Below are positions 22,964 through 34,256 of a stretch of 64,000 nt of DNA, piece by piece (the stretch's first letter is position 1; each line of letters starts with the position of its first letter). The DNA is from Paraphysomonas bandaiensis. Taxonomy: Eukaryota > Chrysophyceae. The notes under the pieces were generated by a model. It worked only from the letters and a program-made list of their open reading frames with translations. It was not told the DNA's origin and ran no database searches. The position numbers were made by a program, and so were the translations under genes. Location of the stretch: positions 186,001-250,000 of the forward strand of contig CBFFRP010000324.1 of assembly GCA_965644295.1 (NCBI GenBank), in the 5' to 3' direction.

Positions 22964-24774
22964 CCTAATTCTTGAGACAGTATTGTCTTAGCCTGAATAA
23001 ATGACTTGGTGTGACACAACAATGTGCATAGTACTGTAACTTACGTTAAGCTGTATATTGACCAGATTTGATAATTGTTGTAATATACTATCAGAGAGTT
23101 AAGTGGGTGTACTAGCCTAGTTTTAGTTGGTGTGTTATGACACAATTTAGAATATACAATGTTTCTGCCGTAGCTATTTGTAGTAGTACACCAACTGATT
23201 CATACAAAAAACAGATTTACTGTGTGAAATAATTAATGTTCTCTATTCTATTTGCGTGCATGTAAACAGTGCTAGCTACATCGGTACTGTAGAGTAGAAA
23301 ATTGCTATTGTCGTAATCATTTATCATTTGTCAAATGCTACTTTGTAATCTTGACATTATATTTACATAGTTGATCTTTCGGCCAAATAAATCAATTAAT
23401 ATTTTTTATAACACTGAATAGCAAAAGATATTATGTTTCTCTTTGTGCGAAACTAAGTCGAGTCAAACCTTGCAAAAGAACGAAACTTCTTGAACGTTTT
23501 TAAGGTGAGCTTAAAATATAATTATCTAGGCGTTTTTCGTGATACCTTATGTATGTAGTATGACAATTCATGTTTATCAATGATTGCCCAAAGCCACTCC
23601 ATGGAGACGGGAAGTCAAAGAGCCTACCTTTATATGAAGGCTAATGCCAAACTAGTACAGTTTGGTCATTAACCGCATGGCTCTAGACAAACGCATTTAG
23701 AGGCGACTAATGCTTATGACGGATTGCAATATCTGGTAGGCCGAGAGTATATTGATGACGATAACTTCCTAAAATATGAGATTTGTAGTTTGGCATTAGC
23801 CTTCATGTAAAGGGCAGGCTCTTTGACTCCCCGTCTCCATGGAGTGGCTTTGGGCAATGTAAGGAAATCCTTTACCACTAGAATATAACTGAAACCACTT
23901 TTTGTTTTCACCTATCTTCCTGTCAAATCATGTGCTCGAGGACACAGTAGTGTTACAGTAGCAACGTAGCAACACACACCAGAGACCTGTTATTGTACGT
24001 AATGCATGTGCTTTGATCTAATAATAGGCTGTTTGCTTCGGAATTCTCCACGCTGGTGTGTGTGTTAGAAGTGTGGTCGCTCTTTTTAGCGGAACGGGCT
24101 CCAGGCGTATCTCCGAGTCAGAGTAAGGGGCTTGATCATCGGTGAGAAATAATAGCTCATCCCTTTTCAAGTGCATCCTGTTTGGTAGAATGAGGTCTGA
24201 AGGATACCTCTCCTCCTCTCCTTGTTGTAGTTAGAGCATATTAACTGCTATTGATATCAATAGACTCTAAGTGGGTTTAATATTCTGCCCATTGTACTGC
24301 TATACGTTCAGATGTACAGATCTGTGCTTGGGAACACAGACATCGAGCTGCTGTTGATAGAGCAGTGGCATAGACTAGAGGATACTATGCGGTACAGCAG
24401 TATCATATGCGCTTCACATACGTACGGAGTGTACTGCTGGAGTGTACTGCTGGAGTGTACTGCTGGAGTGTACTCCATATTGTCACAACACTCTTTTATG
24501 TACTTTTATGCCTGTATGTACTACAGCACTGCCTGGATATACACAGTGAGATATAGTCGACATAAGTGTATGCGGTATGAGTGTATGTATGTGCAGATCA
24601 TTCATAGGAAACAATCACACATCCTTAACAGCAAACATTCATACTTTTCAACACTATGGCAATCGGATGGTATGAAAGATGTACAGGCTATAACTGGCAG
24701 AGAGCTGCTGATATATCCGGACAAGTGGCTACAGGTAACAGCCGTTAGATCATATGCAGTGGTGTGGTGATCAT
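22964..24774. other. spacer with hairpin and short repeats
   Basis: No supported gene. It holds the long inverted repeat at 23,583-23,858 (separate entry) and a tandem block at 24,426-24,473 with four copies of GAGTGTACTGCTG. Open frames upstream of the Flower-like gene (24,312-24,770) have no family character, though one could hide a 5' exon of that gene. Confidence 0.4.
23583..23858. repeat. long inverted repeat (about 72-bp arms, 131-bp loop)
   Basis: Left arm 23583-23654 starts ATTGCCCAAAGCCACTCC. Its reverse complement occurs at 23786-23858 with only a few mismatches (GGGAAG versus GGGGAG, CTACCTTTATATG versus CTGCCCTTTACATG). The arms are near-identical, so the structure is young or maintained. 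On the minus strand the right arm lies in a 65-residue frame (23714-23911) with SGFSYILVVKD, reminiscent of the start of a retroelement integrase core, but the match is too short to assign. Confidence 0.85.
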
Positions 24775-25226
24775 ATGGTTGAATATACAGTATGCTGTAT
24801 CGGGTTTGCAATCATCAACTGGATATTCAAATACAATATTGGAATAGGCGTTTATACGTTTTTTATTGGTCTCATTATGACCATATGGGAAATGCCGTTC
24901 CTGTATGCATGTATCGGTCCGGTGAGTGGAATATGCGTCACCATTTGTGTCATAACATCAAGACAATGCAGTGCACTAAATTATATCAAGCCTTCCAGGA
25001 GAAGCTGTATTTTAAGAAACCCATTGTACGAACAATTTTGTATATCGGATTGTCTATTGTTACCTTCATTCGAGAAACACCATGCATTGGCGCTGGTATG
25101 CTTCTTCTAGTTGCTGCCATTTTTAATGTGCTTGCTCAAATGAATCAAATATCGGATGCTGCAGATGAAGAGGCTGCCTCAAGAAGGAGCTCTAACAAGG
25201 CTAGCCTTGTAGGCAACACTGTATGA
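24775..25226 (+). CDS. Cg6151-P family membrane protein (Flower / TVP18-like, 2 exons)
   Basis: Exons 24775-24921 and 24972-25226 with a 50-nt GT-AG intron give 133 residues. Four hydrophobic segments are visible: YTVCCIGFAIINWIF, GVYTFFIGLIMTIWEMPFLY, RTILYIGLSIVTFI and GAGMLLLVAAIFNVLAQM. The second, with an acidic residue before PFL, and the order of the segments match the Cg6151-P family. This family comprises the calcium-channel-like Flower (CACFD1) of animals and yeast TVP18 of late Golgi vesicles. A role in vesicle membranes is inferred from the family. The start ATG gives a complete first membrane segment; a further 5' exon cannot be excluded. The C-terminal tail is short and polar. 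Confidence 0.68.
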
Positions 25227-25726
25227 GCAGATGAGATCGCCAAAATATTACAACCGTGAAATTCTTTTTTAGTGTATGAAGTTTTGAATCTACTTACTAT
25301 TGATAACCATATGCCTGTTAAGTTCTGCCGTGGCGGCGTGGTATTGCAAGTTTCTAGTTACATATACTTTTACAAAGAGGCAGGAAGAAATTGTGTCCAT
25401 TAAATCGAATTGTAAATTATATACAATAATTTTTCCCATTTTACAAAATAATTAGAATAAAATACATATCACTTTGGGACTAGAGAAGGTCATTAGCATT
25501 ATTTCTGGGAATGCGAAAGAATTGTAATTGTAATCCTTATCTGTCTATTGTATATGTACACATGTACACCAACCACCTTCACATTGCTTACAACAGTTAC
25601 TGAATTATCATTCTTAGTGACTTGGTTCACCATTTTCTAATTTATATGTACTATAATATTCTCTGCCCTACGATGGCAAATACAGTCCAACATAAAGTTT
25701 CACCCTATTAACCAGCTCCAAGCCCA

Positions 25727-27013
25727 ATGTCTCTATTGAGACCGTGGCTGAGTCACATCAGTGTGCCCAGGGCCATTTACACTCCCTTACTGCTGCATTT
25801 TGTTGACCACCACGCTTCCGACAAATTACCTGTCACACCATGTTGTACACGCTCCAAGCCCCCCTGCCTGGCCTTGCAACCTTCACCCTACTCAACTACT
25901 TCAGTTAAACAACGTGCCTGCACCAATGCAGCGCTGACCGCATGCATATGCTATCACCTAAGGAGACACCTTCGTCTCCTACACGGTTCTCTACGGATAC
26001 AACCACTTACAGCATGGCTCGTGCGAGCAGATCCACGCAAACGGCCCCCATGTACCTTCTCTGCAACCCCTGTCTCCTCTCGACACCTCTCCACTGCACA
26101 ACAGGGCCGTCTCCTGACGACAACCCAGCCCAACCCAACATGGTTTGTCTGTGGTCCATCCACCCAGCAGCCTACCCCCTCACCCTGTTCACCTATCACC
26201 CCCACAGCCCATCCATCTCATTGGATAGACACTGTATTCCGCATACGGTATACTCGACTACTGTACTACTGTGTCCTACAGGATGTATACCATTCCGTGT
26301 ATACCTCTACTGCTGTTGGACACATCACCATGTCCATGTACCTGTATACCTGTACTGTTGGACACATCACCAGCTCTCTCTCTCTGTCCAACACACTCAT
26401 AACACCACTGCAGTGTCATACACACACACAGTACACTCTACCTCCTCCTAGAAAACCCCCAGACAAACTATCGCCTCTCCCTTCGTCTCTGATACCTTGC
26501 CGTCATCTTCCTTCCACACACTCTCTATGCCTCAGCCTGTACCCCCCTGCACCAACACAGACACTAACAAGAGCAGCTGAGGACGTCCGAGTGTCTCCTC
26601 CAGACCATCATCATCATCACGATCATCTCGTGCATAGGTCTATCAGAGTACTCGACCTCAGTGACTCTTGTTCTGTTGCGCAGTCTCACTCTCCTCAATC
26701 AGATGTTGCCTCTCTTGCACCATCACACTCCCTCTCGACTCCCTGTAGCTGGACACACCGGATGACCCTCACATCCCACCCCTGTACAGCTATACACCCT
26801 CTTGCATGTGTTCTCTACCGCTGGCTAAGACAGCAAAAGAGCCGATTTCGACGCTTCTTCACAGTAGGCCATAACCTTTTGCAAGACCTTCATCCACATA
26901 CCTCCGAGCCACTTGGAACAATGCCTAAAGGAAGGCCACCAGATCGCCAATCTCAGAAGGGCATATTACTGTTTCCCCTAACTGCCATAAGGCTAATAAG
27001 TCAGTCCCCGTGA
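25727..27013 (+). other. C-rich, strand-asymmetric block with a 428-codon open frame
   Basis: The plus strand is rich in C, CA and CT and poor in G, unlike the rest of the window, and several frames stay open for long stretches because stop codons are rare in such composition. The longest frame (25727-27013) encodes Pro/Ser/Thr/His-rich sequence without any domain. Repetitive pieces such as TGTTGGACACATCACCA (twice near 26,318-26,372) and CTCTCTCT tracts occur. It is directly followed by a repeat shared with 49.7-50.6 kb, so it may be cargo or an internal part of a mobile element. I do not call it a gene. Confidence 0.4.
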
Positions 27014-27039
27014 GGTACAAAAGGCTATCTATCATATAG

Positions 27040-27320
27040 CGAGTGGAGTCTCATCCCAAGAGGAGACCTCCAGATCACACGCGCCGGTGAGTCCCAGGAC
27101 ACACGATCATGGCGAGCCTCATAACACACACTAAGAACGGAAGTGGTTGCACCTTGGTGCTTGCGGCGACGCACAAGCAGCTTCTGTAGCGTTAAATAGT
27201 AGGATAAAAGAGTTTGTATTGATTAGTTACGGGTAGTAGTCTAACTAGTATGACTAGCATTCTTCTAGCCACTAATTGGTGCAGGCTTTCAACGCCTATT
27301 GCTAAATAATCAGACATTCA
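27040..27320 (+). repeat. copy of the 27.8/49.8/50.5-kb repeat family
   Basis: It contains GAGTGGAGTCTCATCCCAAG, then AGTGGTTGCACCTTGGTGCT, GACGCACAAGCAGCTT, GTAGCGTTAAATAGTAGGAT and ends CGCCTATTGCTAAATAATCAGACATTC. These blocks recur in the same order at 27,820-27,975 and 50,455-50,630, and inverted at 49,676-49,935. No coding content was found. This copy has the right-hand end type only. Confidence 0.65.
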
Positions 27321-27483
27321 ATATATGTACTATACGCACGTCTGATCTATTTACATTGTTTTAATAGCGCAATGTGTAACCTGTCGGAGGGAAGGCTTAA
27401 ACACTCCCACTCAATATACAATGTACCTCACCATTATCGGATGAGCAACCACCACTTAAATTCCGATGCACACAGTACATAGT

Positions 27484-27980
27484 AGCATAGTAGTAGCGAA
27501 TGTCTTATTATTAGAAATAGGCGTGTAGAGTCAGAACTAATGTAGCATTGTAATTTAACTAACTAGTGCTTAACTCCTCAACTGATATTGTTGATTTCTG
27601 CAATATGATGTATGTGATATTATATATTGTGCAATTGGAGTGAGTTAATAGTGTGCAATAGGTGAAGTCAACTCATAGGTGTAACGGGTGATTATAGGTA
27701 CAAAGGAATTAAATTCAGTTACTGATGTGTGACTATACAAGATATAGAACTGACTGATGAACATATGATAAACAGTAAACAGATGTTACTGAGTATATGT
27801 AGTGAAGTACTTAAGGACAGTGAGCAAAAGTGGTTGAACCTCGGTGCTTATGGTGACGCACAAGCAGCTTTTGTAGCGCCAAGTGGTATGATATCAGAGT
27901 TAAGCACTAGTTAGTTAAATTCTTTTGCTACACTTTCTGAGTCTTACACGCCCATTGCTAATAATCATATTAGCTACTAG
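27484..27980. mobile_element. short element with about 90-bp terminal inverted repeats
   Basis: Left end TAGTAGCGAATGTCTTATTA followed by GGCGTGTAGAGTCAGAACTA and AACTAACTAGTGCTTAACTC. The right end (27,893-27,977) carries the inverse of the same blocks: GAGTTAAGCACTAGTTAGTT, GAGTCTTACACGCCCATTGC, AATCATATTAGCTACTA. Long inverted ends without a transposase suggest a MULE-like or other non-autonomous element. I could not see a clear target duplication, so the superfamily stays open. A frame at 27,729-27,914 lies within it and is probably not a gene. Confidence 0.6.
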
Positions 27981-28253
27981 GGACGAGACAATTCAACCAA
28001 TCTGACTTGATTCAATAAAAATATACACTTTTTGTAGGAATACGACTTGTTGATTCATAATATGTAGATATGCTACTATCATTCGGCATGACTTACTAAG
28101 ATATAGGTTATAGATCAATTAACACAGAGTGGAAATGTTACCAACGCTATAACTTTCATAGTACAAATGGGATCAACTGAAAGCTGAAAACATCATAATA
28201 TCAATTACTATCTAATACTATGGCTTTTTATTGCTGCCTATTTTTCAGTTCAG

Positions 28254-31200
28254 CTATTCCAATGAAGGGTACTCCAAACGCTCCTTTGCCACCAACAACG
28301 AATCAATATTCCAAAAGGCTTCGTCTGTACCAGTACCGGACTTAAATAATTCGTCTGCATTTTCTGCGAAATCAGAGGGCACACAGTGTCGGTGAGCATC
28401 GGAGCATATCATCATCAATACCGCTCGCCTAGTGTCCTGGTTGAATAGCCATTCATCCGCTGCACTCAGAAGCCCTTCACATGTCATATTTCTCAGTTCA
28501 TGTATCAACTGAACACAAAACAATTATATATAATACATAAGGCTGAGTTGCTTAAGCACCTGTTGTCTGTAATCGAGTGGCACACCGTATATTAATCTGC
28601 TCCAGTTAGTGGATGCTTCCGTAATATAAGAAGACGGAGGCTCTTCAAGATTAGAAACCAATATTCCCGTTCTTTTGCGAAGCTGAATTCACATTACTAA
28701 TAGAGCGCATGATACACGTTGCATCATATACCTCATCATTAGTCATGTCGGAAAACAAACATCTCTGTGTGGCTAAATATTTTCCCAATGCACTCTGAGC
28801 ATATGTCAACCCTTTCCATACGAATAACGCTATAATACCTTCAGAAAATGGGGGTGATATTTATTGGAGAGAATACGAACAGTTAGGCCGCTGGTTTTGT
28901 ACACCCCTCTGCAATGCGAATAAGATAATACCAGAGTTTATAGCCACTCCTATTTACCTGCCATATCTGGTGTCTGTTAAAGACACAATATATCCCAGCT
29001 GTTGCTTTGTTCTTAACGTCGTGAAGGTAGGCTCCTTCAGTAACTGATGTATGACCATAACTGTTGCATCAATCCGTGGATTCGAAACTTTACTGCCAGC
29101 CTGATTGTATCAAAGTTAGAACGTTATTGAGCTACACAACTACACTTAAATAATAGCTGTTCTCACCTGAAAGTGACAAACGAGAGCAGAGTTCTTGTCA
29201 CTCGGATTCATAGCTTCGAACATAAAACTGGAATCTACACCGGCAGGAGCTAAGCGTGCACGCTGAGTATTGACGGTATCGTTGCTTGAGTACTCAGTGG
29301 ACTCATTGTCAGGCCAAACTGATGCCATCAAATCCATGCTGATTTCACGTGCTTTCGATGCATTAAAATCTCCATGAGAGTATGTGACAAATCTATCTAC
29401 AGATCCAAACATTTGTTTCGTATGCACAGCAAGCGATTCAATAGACAGCGTCTCTGCGTAGGAAATTTTTTGAGGTGCTAGCCATACGTAGTCTTGAAGA
29501 TAGTATCTAAGCAGGTCTTCACAAATAGAATCTGGACGTCCCTTGGTCCCTGCATACAATACTTACCAACGTGTCTTGGTTGAGCTACTAAAACCACTGA
29601 CATGACTTTAAAGACCGAATATACTTCTCCCGAACAACTTCAAAGAGTGAAGAATTTTTACATGAGGACCTGGGGTCAAAGTACTTTACCTGTCCAACCA
29701 CATCCTGTATTAGAATGGGCAGTTCATGTGAATATCCACAGCATGTAATCTCAATACCCCTAACAGAACTAAGTAATCGCGTTGAAGTATAGTATAATAA
29801 CGTACCGATGAGACCAACTGACACTGTTGTGTAATCCTGCAATGGTCGCAGGATAGAATACGGTAGCCGTGAGCTGAGAAAATAACCGTTGAGAAAGCGT
29901 ACTCGCCACAGTGTCTCGACAGGTGGGTTTAGTAAATGGTGGTTCTAGGAGAATATAAAATGCAGAACGGGGATGGCGAAATATTATATCTTCCGTCCAC
30001 CAACATACACCTCGACTCCCATGTAAATCTAACTCAACCGGAATGTTTCTCAAAATTCGAGATCTACTTATGTCACTGGAGTCCGAAGGCCTGCATTCTA
30101 TCCATACAACCATTTCGTCACCTATATAGAGTCCGCAGAGTACGGCCTACCTGCATCAACAAGTGACCGAGGTGTGTATTTGTTCGGGTTGGGTATATGC
30201 GTGTGCTGGTCTAGACTCGGATTTTTATTGGACCAGCGCAATATGGCTTCCTCATCAGTATGCTCGTGAAAATAATGCACGCCATACCTGTTCAAGTGAG
30301 CGGCTTTCATCATCCTTGCAACAAAGCACAAATCAAACGTAAAGCATACTCACCATGGCTCAACGCGATTCGCACAGATGTTGAACTTCGCATCTGGGAT
30401 GCAAACTAATTGTGGTCGGTCCTTGTGCGGAAGTACATCATCGTCGGATATCCATGAAAACTCCTACACTCAGTTGGTAAGTCAATCATCGGCGGACAAT
30501 CAATCGCAACACACCTTGCTGGACAGTATACAGACTTCGTTCCCAGGTATCATACGCGACAGAAAATTTCTTAGCAGTGATATATCCATATGCTCGTCGT
30601 GGATATAGTTACAGCTTATTACATGTTCCTGACGAATATCCGTAAGACGATCTAATAACAACATGCCACCAATGGGTCCATACCTTCGGATATCGCAGTG
30701 TGCGTTCGGCGATACTAGCTGCTAATTCCCTTGAAGGACCCTTCATTTTGAACCTAAAGTTAACTGCGTCACACAGGCGCTCTTCTTCCCACACGGCAGC
30801 TATCTGTTCGTCGGTCATCTACGAACTGGTCAGAAAACATAAAAATTCAAAGGATACCTCACCGTTTGCATGGTACGTATATACGAATATATAGCCTCGA
30901 CAACCTCCTTCCAACGACCCAAACCTTCAGGAGAGAGAGAAATCGATACCTGCACCACGATCACAAAAACTTTGTGCAGCACACGCACATACTTGGAATA
31001 TAGTAAATTCTTTAAAAGTTGTTCGAGTTCCTGCGGAGAGGGCAGTAATCCAGCCTTTGTTCTGTTAAAATAACTTAAGCAGAAAAACAAAACTATAAGA
31101 TATATCATGCCTGCAAGTATTCAAAAGTGCTTCCTTCACCCTCATGGCCTAACAAATGCCCAAGAAAACGGCATGGATTACTGCGATAATAGATCCTGAG

Positions 31201-32390
31201 AAATACATTGTAAAAGAAGTTGCAAGATATTAAATGACGAATGTACCGGGTTGGAGGTAGCCCCCACATAATATTGAGCTGGTTAATATCTTTAACCGGG
31301 TTAATATAAACAGTTATTCCTCCTTGCTTAAACGGGTAGACGTTCGTGTCAGCCTGCCCGATAGTGTTGTCAGATGTATTGTACTTTTCCTCCTTAGAGG
31401 TAGGATTCGTTTGATGTGGGATAGCAGAAAACATTTCTTCAGCTAGGCCCTTCAGTTCACAGAGTGATTGAGGACCGATAAGAGCTACTGCCATCATCTC
31501 ACTGCGGTACCACTTGAAATAAAATTCTTTCATTGCTTTCGCAGTACTTGGACTGTTAACGTCAGCATCACCAGAGGCTAAGGTAAATATATTTCCAGTA
31601 GAGTACTTAGAGTAAGTGGACGATTCAACTATAAGAGATTTAAGTATTTGTAGCGTTCTTCGTCCGTCATTTGTGCGATTCTTGGAGTCCTAAAATATTT
31701 CTGTTCAATGATTCATGGAGTCACAAAACATGTTCCAACCTCTGCATCAACAGCTCTAACTTCGCGCGATGCTGAATTTTCACACAAAAGTGGATTCCTA
31801 AAGAACTGACTGAATATATCCAGCGCCTCGGCAAACTTCGCGCTATTAACATCAAATTTATACACTGTAGATTCCATGCTTGTCGAAGCGTTGCTCGTAC
31901 CACCATTCTTGCTAAGGAAATTCTTGTAGTAGTTTTCTTCAGGATACTTTTCAGTTCCCATGAACAGCATGTGCTACAGTAACGTTTAGATGGATATACA
32001 TTGCTATAAACATTAATCGATTTCAATATAGAAAGTTTCATGCAACACAGCTAGTACCTCTGTAAAATGTGCCAGTCCCGGATACTCCTGGGGGTCAGCA
32101 GATGCACCTACATCCACTGCAAGAGCACAACTAGACCGTTCCAGAGTAGGGTCATGTATTAATGTCGCAACCATTCCATTCTGTAGAGTCACTTGCCCGT
32201 ACTCTCTATCGTCAAATTCAGGGGATTCAATAGACTGTATCGCCTGGGACATGGGTGGTATAGAAGATAAATTCCGATTAATACAAACGTTCGAATTGAA
32301 AGAGTGATGGCGGTGTTGGTTATGGTGGAGTGTATCTTGTAGTAGTCTTCTAGTTCTAACAATACGCCCACTGAGACGCTTTATTAGCAT
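28254..32390 (-). CDS. insulysin-like M16A zinc metallopeptidase (18 exons, about 1,077 residues)
   Basis: Insulin-degrading-enzyme family. Exons (high to low): 32058-32390, 31740-31973, 31247-31689, 31111-31195, 30993-31061, 30863-30949, 30684-30818, 30515-30628, 30354-30463, 30151-30287, 29806-30097, 29602-29759, 29167-29549, 28958-29100, 28839-28908, 28732-28794, 28560-28682, 28254-28508. The sum is divisible by three and every junction restores the family sequence. Zinc motif HFTEH spans the first intron, with the distal Glu in REVRAVDAE. Other family blocks are GHLLGHEGEGSTFEYL, the EPWYGVHY region and TTLRTKQQLGYIV. The N-terminus is Arg/His-rich with hydrophobic residues, fitting a mitochondrial leader, like the alternative start of animal IDE. 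It should cleave small peptides in the mitochondrion or cytosol. The intron at 31062-31110 uses a GC donor. The start is the first in-frame ATG. Confidence 0.88.
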
Positions 32391-33134
32391 GTGATCCACT
32401 ACTTGACATCATGTGAAGTTAACATACTCAACTTTCATCTCGGACTTCACTCACTTTGATAACAATATATAGGATTTTATCTTCCAAAAATACGACATAA
32501 AAACATAAGATTTTTTGGACAAATCAATGAAACTACTGTATATGTAATTTAGTCTTTAATTCCTTTTTTTTAATATTTTGAGCACAAATTCAAGGCTCTC
32601 TAAAAAACGAGGCTTTTTTCCCTTAACGAAACACATATACCAACAATGTCCACTGGTCCAAATAATCCAACCATGTGGACTTATAGGAGTATAATCCAGA
32701 AAAATATTCAAATTAAAACAATTACCATTCAATCAAAATTCTATCAATCAAAAGTGCTACAAAATGATAGTAGCTGTATCGGCGATTATAGTTAATACTG
32801 GTGGATATCTAGACAAGAAAGTGTACCTGTTCTATATAGAAAAAGGGACGCAAATGTGGCCACGTTTTTTGGATAAACAAAACCAAGCGTATACCGGTAT
32901 ACCGTATATACAGGTCATACAAATACAGCCTATTATACCACACTCTCTTGTAGATAAAAATAAAACCGCTAAACGGTGCAGAGTATAGCGTATATATATG
33001 TACACACACAGCCATAACATACTACAGCCTCGTGCCCCTGTTTCGCTCAACTGTGATATTATTAGGCTTAACGTGCCTTTAAAAAGGATTATGGAATTCG
33101 TACATTGATAGAGAATCATTAAACTATTGTTACT
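32391..33134. promoter_or_regulatory. divergent intergenic region
   Basis: About 0.74 kb between the divergent insulysin and 33,135 gene starts. A-rich with poly-A/T runs near 32,500-32,600. A small frame at 32,764-32,988 is opposed by frames on the other strand and is not protein-like. No specific regulatory motif can be named. Confidence 0.35.
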
Positions 33135-34256
33135 ATGCCACAAAAGAGCAAACTCTCACGACCGGATCAACTAACGGCACATTTTGATAGGGACTGGGCA
33201 ACTCAGAAGAGCCATATTCGAAGTGTTCGGACAGAGCGTATGAATTACTCTCCAACATATTCGTGGGATGCTAAAAGTGACAACCCTGTAAGCTTTTCAA
33301 AGTTAAATGCTGATCAGCTTCCAACCCAACCGTGCAGACCGTGTACACTGTCCGGTAATAGGGTGATTGAACTCGAAACTCCAGGCGGTATGGCTGTACT
33401 TAATGTTACTGAACGACCTATGCCACGTTCACAGCTCCCACTTTCTGCTCATCAAGTTGATGCTGGTATGACTGGCAATGATTTAAGTGGTACCATTCCA
33501 ATGGTGTCCCAAGCTAGTGCAGAGGGAAAGACCATTGTAATGAAAAAGAATTATGCGTATAGTAACTACGATGTACATCCCCCTCAATTTGTTGCTGAGG
33601 AAATTCCCCAATTTTATATGGAAGCTGGTAAAAATGGCGATCAGAAGCTCCTTACCCCAGCACAACGTCGTAAGATGATGGAAATTGATGCCCAGCAGCG
33701 TGAGGCGAAAGGGCACTTGAAACAAGCCGTCAGTGAACGCCAAAAGCTTAAGGATTCCCTCGTTGGGCCAGTATATCATCGAGGTGTATTGATGTATGAC
33801 AGTAATGACAACAAGGACTCGGAAGTGTACGCTCTCAAAGCTCGGACCTTTGAGCAGAAACAAGAGAAAGCTAAGAAAACTGCGGCCCAGCGCCAAGAAG
33901 CTTTACGTAAATGCGGAAGTTCATTGGCGACAGGAGATTTCAGTAATTTAGTTCCTGAAACCGCCCCACAGTATGATATATTTCAATCTAAGAAGTCTGT
34001 GCCGGGTCGTCTATCTTATGAAGAAACTCAGCATCGAATATTTCAAAAGCCAGACGAAAGGTCTGCCCGACCAGAACGGACGCAGCGGCTGAGGAACGAG
34101 GATTTACTCGGGAAGAACTACAACATCATTTCTAACACACAGGTGACTCACTGGCCGTCTTCCATTCCTGAAGTGAAGGATCACCGTATGGCGCACCCTT
34201 CGCAGAATAGTCTCTCGGGAACGAGAAACATGCAGGGATCCCTGCGACTAGGTTAA
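33135..34256 (+). CDS. conserved-looking protein of unknown function (373 residues)
   Basis: Single exon from ATG at 33135. The protein is hydrophilic, with a basic helical middle (LTPAQRRKMMEIDAQQREAK and FEQKQEKAKKTAAQRQEALR). Several short aromatic/Pro motifs are spread along it, for example YSPTYSWDA, PPQFVAEEIPQFY, KNYNIISNTQVTHWPSSIP. Such dispersed motifs between charged helices are typical of microtubule-inner or ciliary structural proteins, but I recognise no named family and claim none. No membrane segment or signal peptide. Confidence 0.7.
   Translation: MPQKSKLSRPDQLTAHFDRDWATQKSHIRSVRTERMNYSPTYSWDAKSDNPVSFSKLNADQLPTQPCRPCTLSGNRVIELETPGGMAVLNVTERPMPRSQLPLSAHQVDAGMTGNDLSGTIPMVSQASAEGKTIVMKKNYAYSNYDVHPPQFVAEEIPQFYMEAGKNGDQKLLTPAQRRKMMEIDAQQREAKGHLKQAVSERQKLKDSLVGPVYHRGVLMYDSNDNKDSEVYALKARTFEQKQEKAKKTAAQRQEALRKCGSSLATGDFSNLVPETAPQYDIFQSKKSVPGRLSYEETQHRIFQKPDERSARPERTQRLRNEDLLGKNYNIISNTQVTHWPSSIPEVKDHRMAHPSQNSLSGTRNMQGSLRLG

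Noticed and set aside
25727-27013. A 428-codon frame as a protein gene
   Set aside because: The block has C-rich, low-complexity composition with more than one open phase. No domain, no splice pattern and no codon use like the neighbours.
30600-30700. A frameshift in the insulysin gene between the YPK block and the EHVISCNYIHDEHMDISLL block
   Set aside because: A 55-nt GT-AG intron (30629-30683) restores the frame and the family sequence, so the gene is intact.
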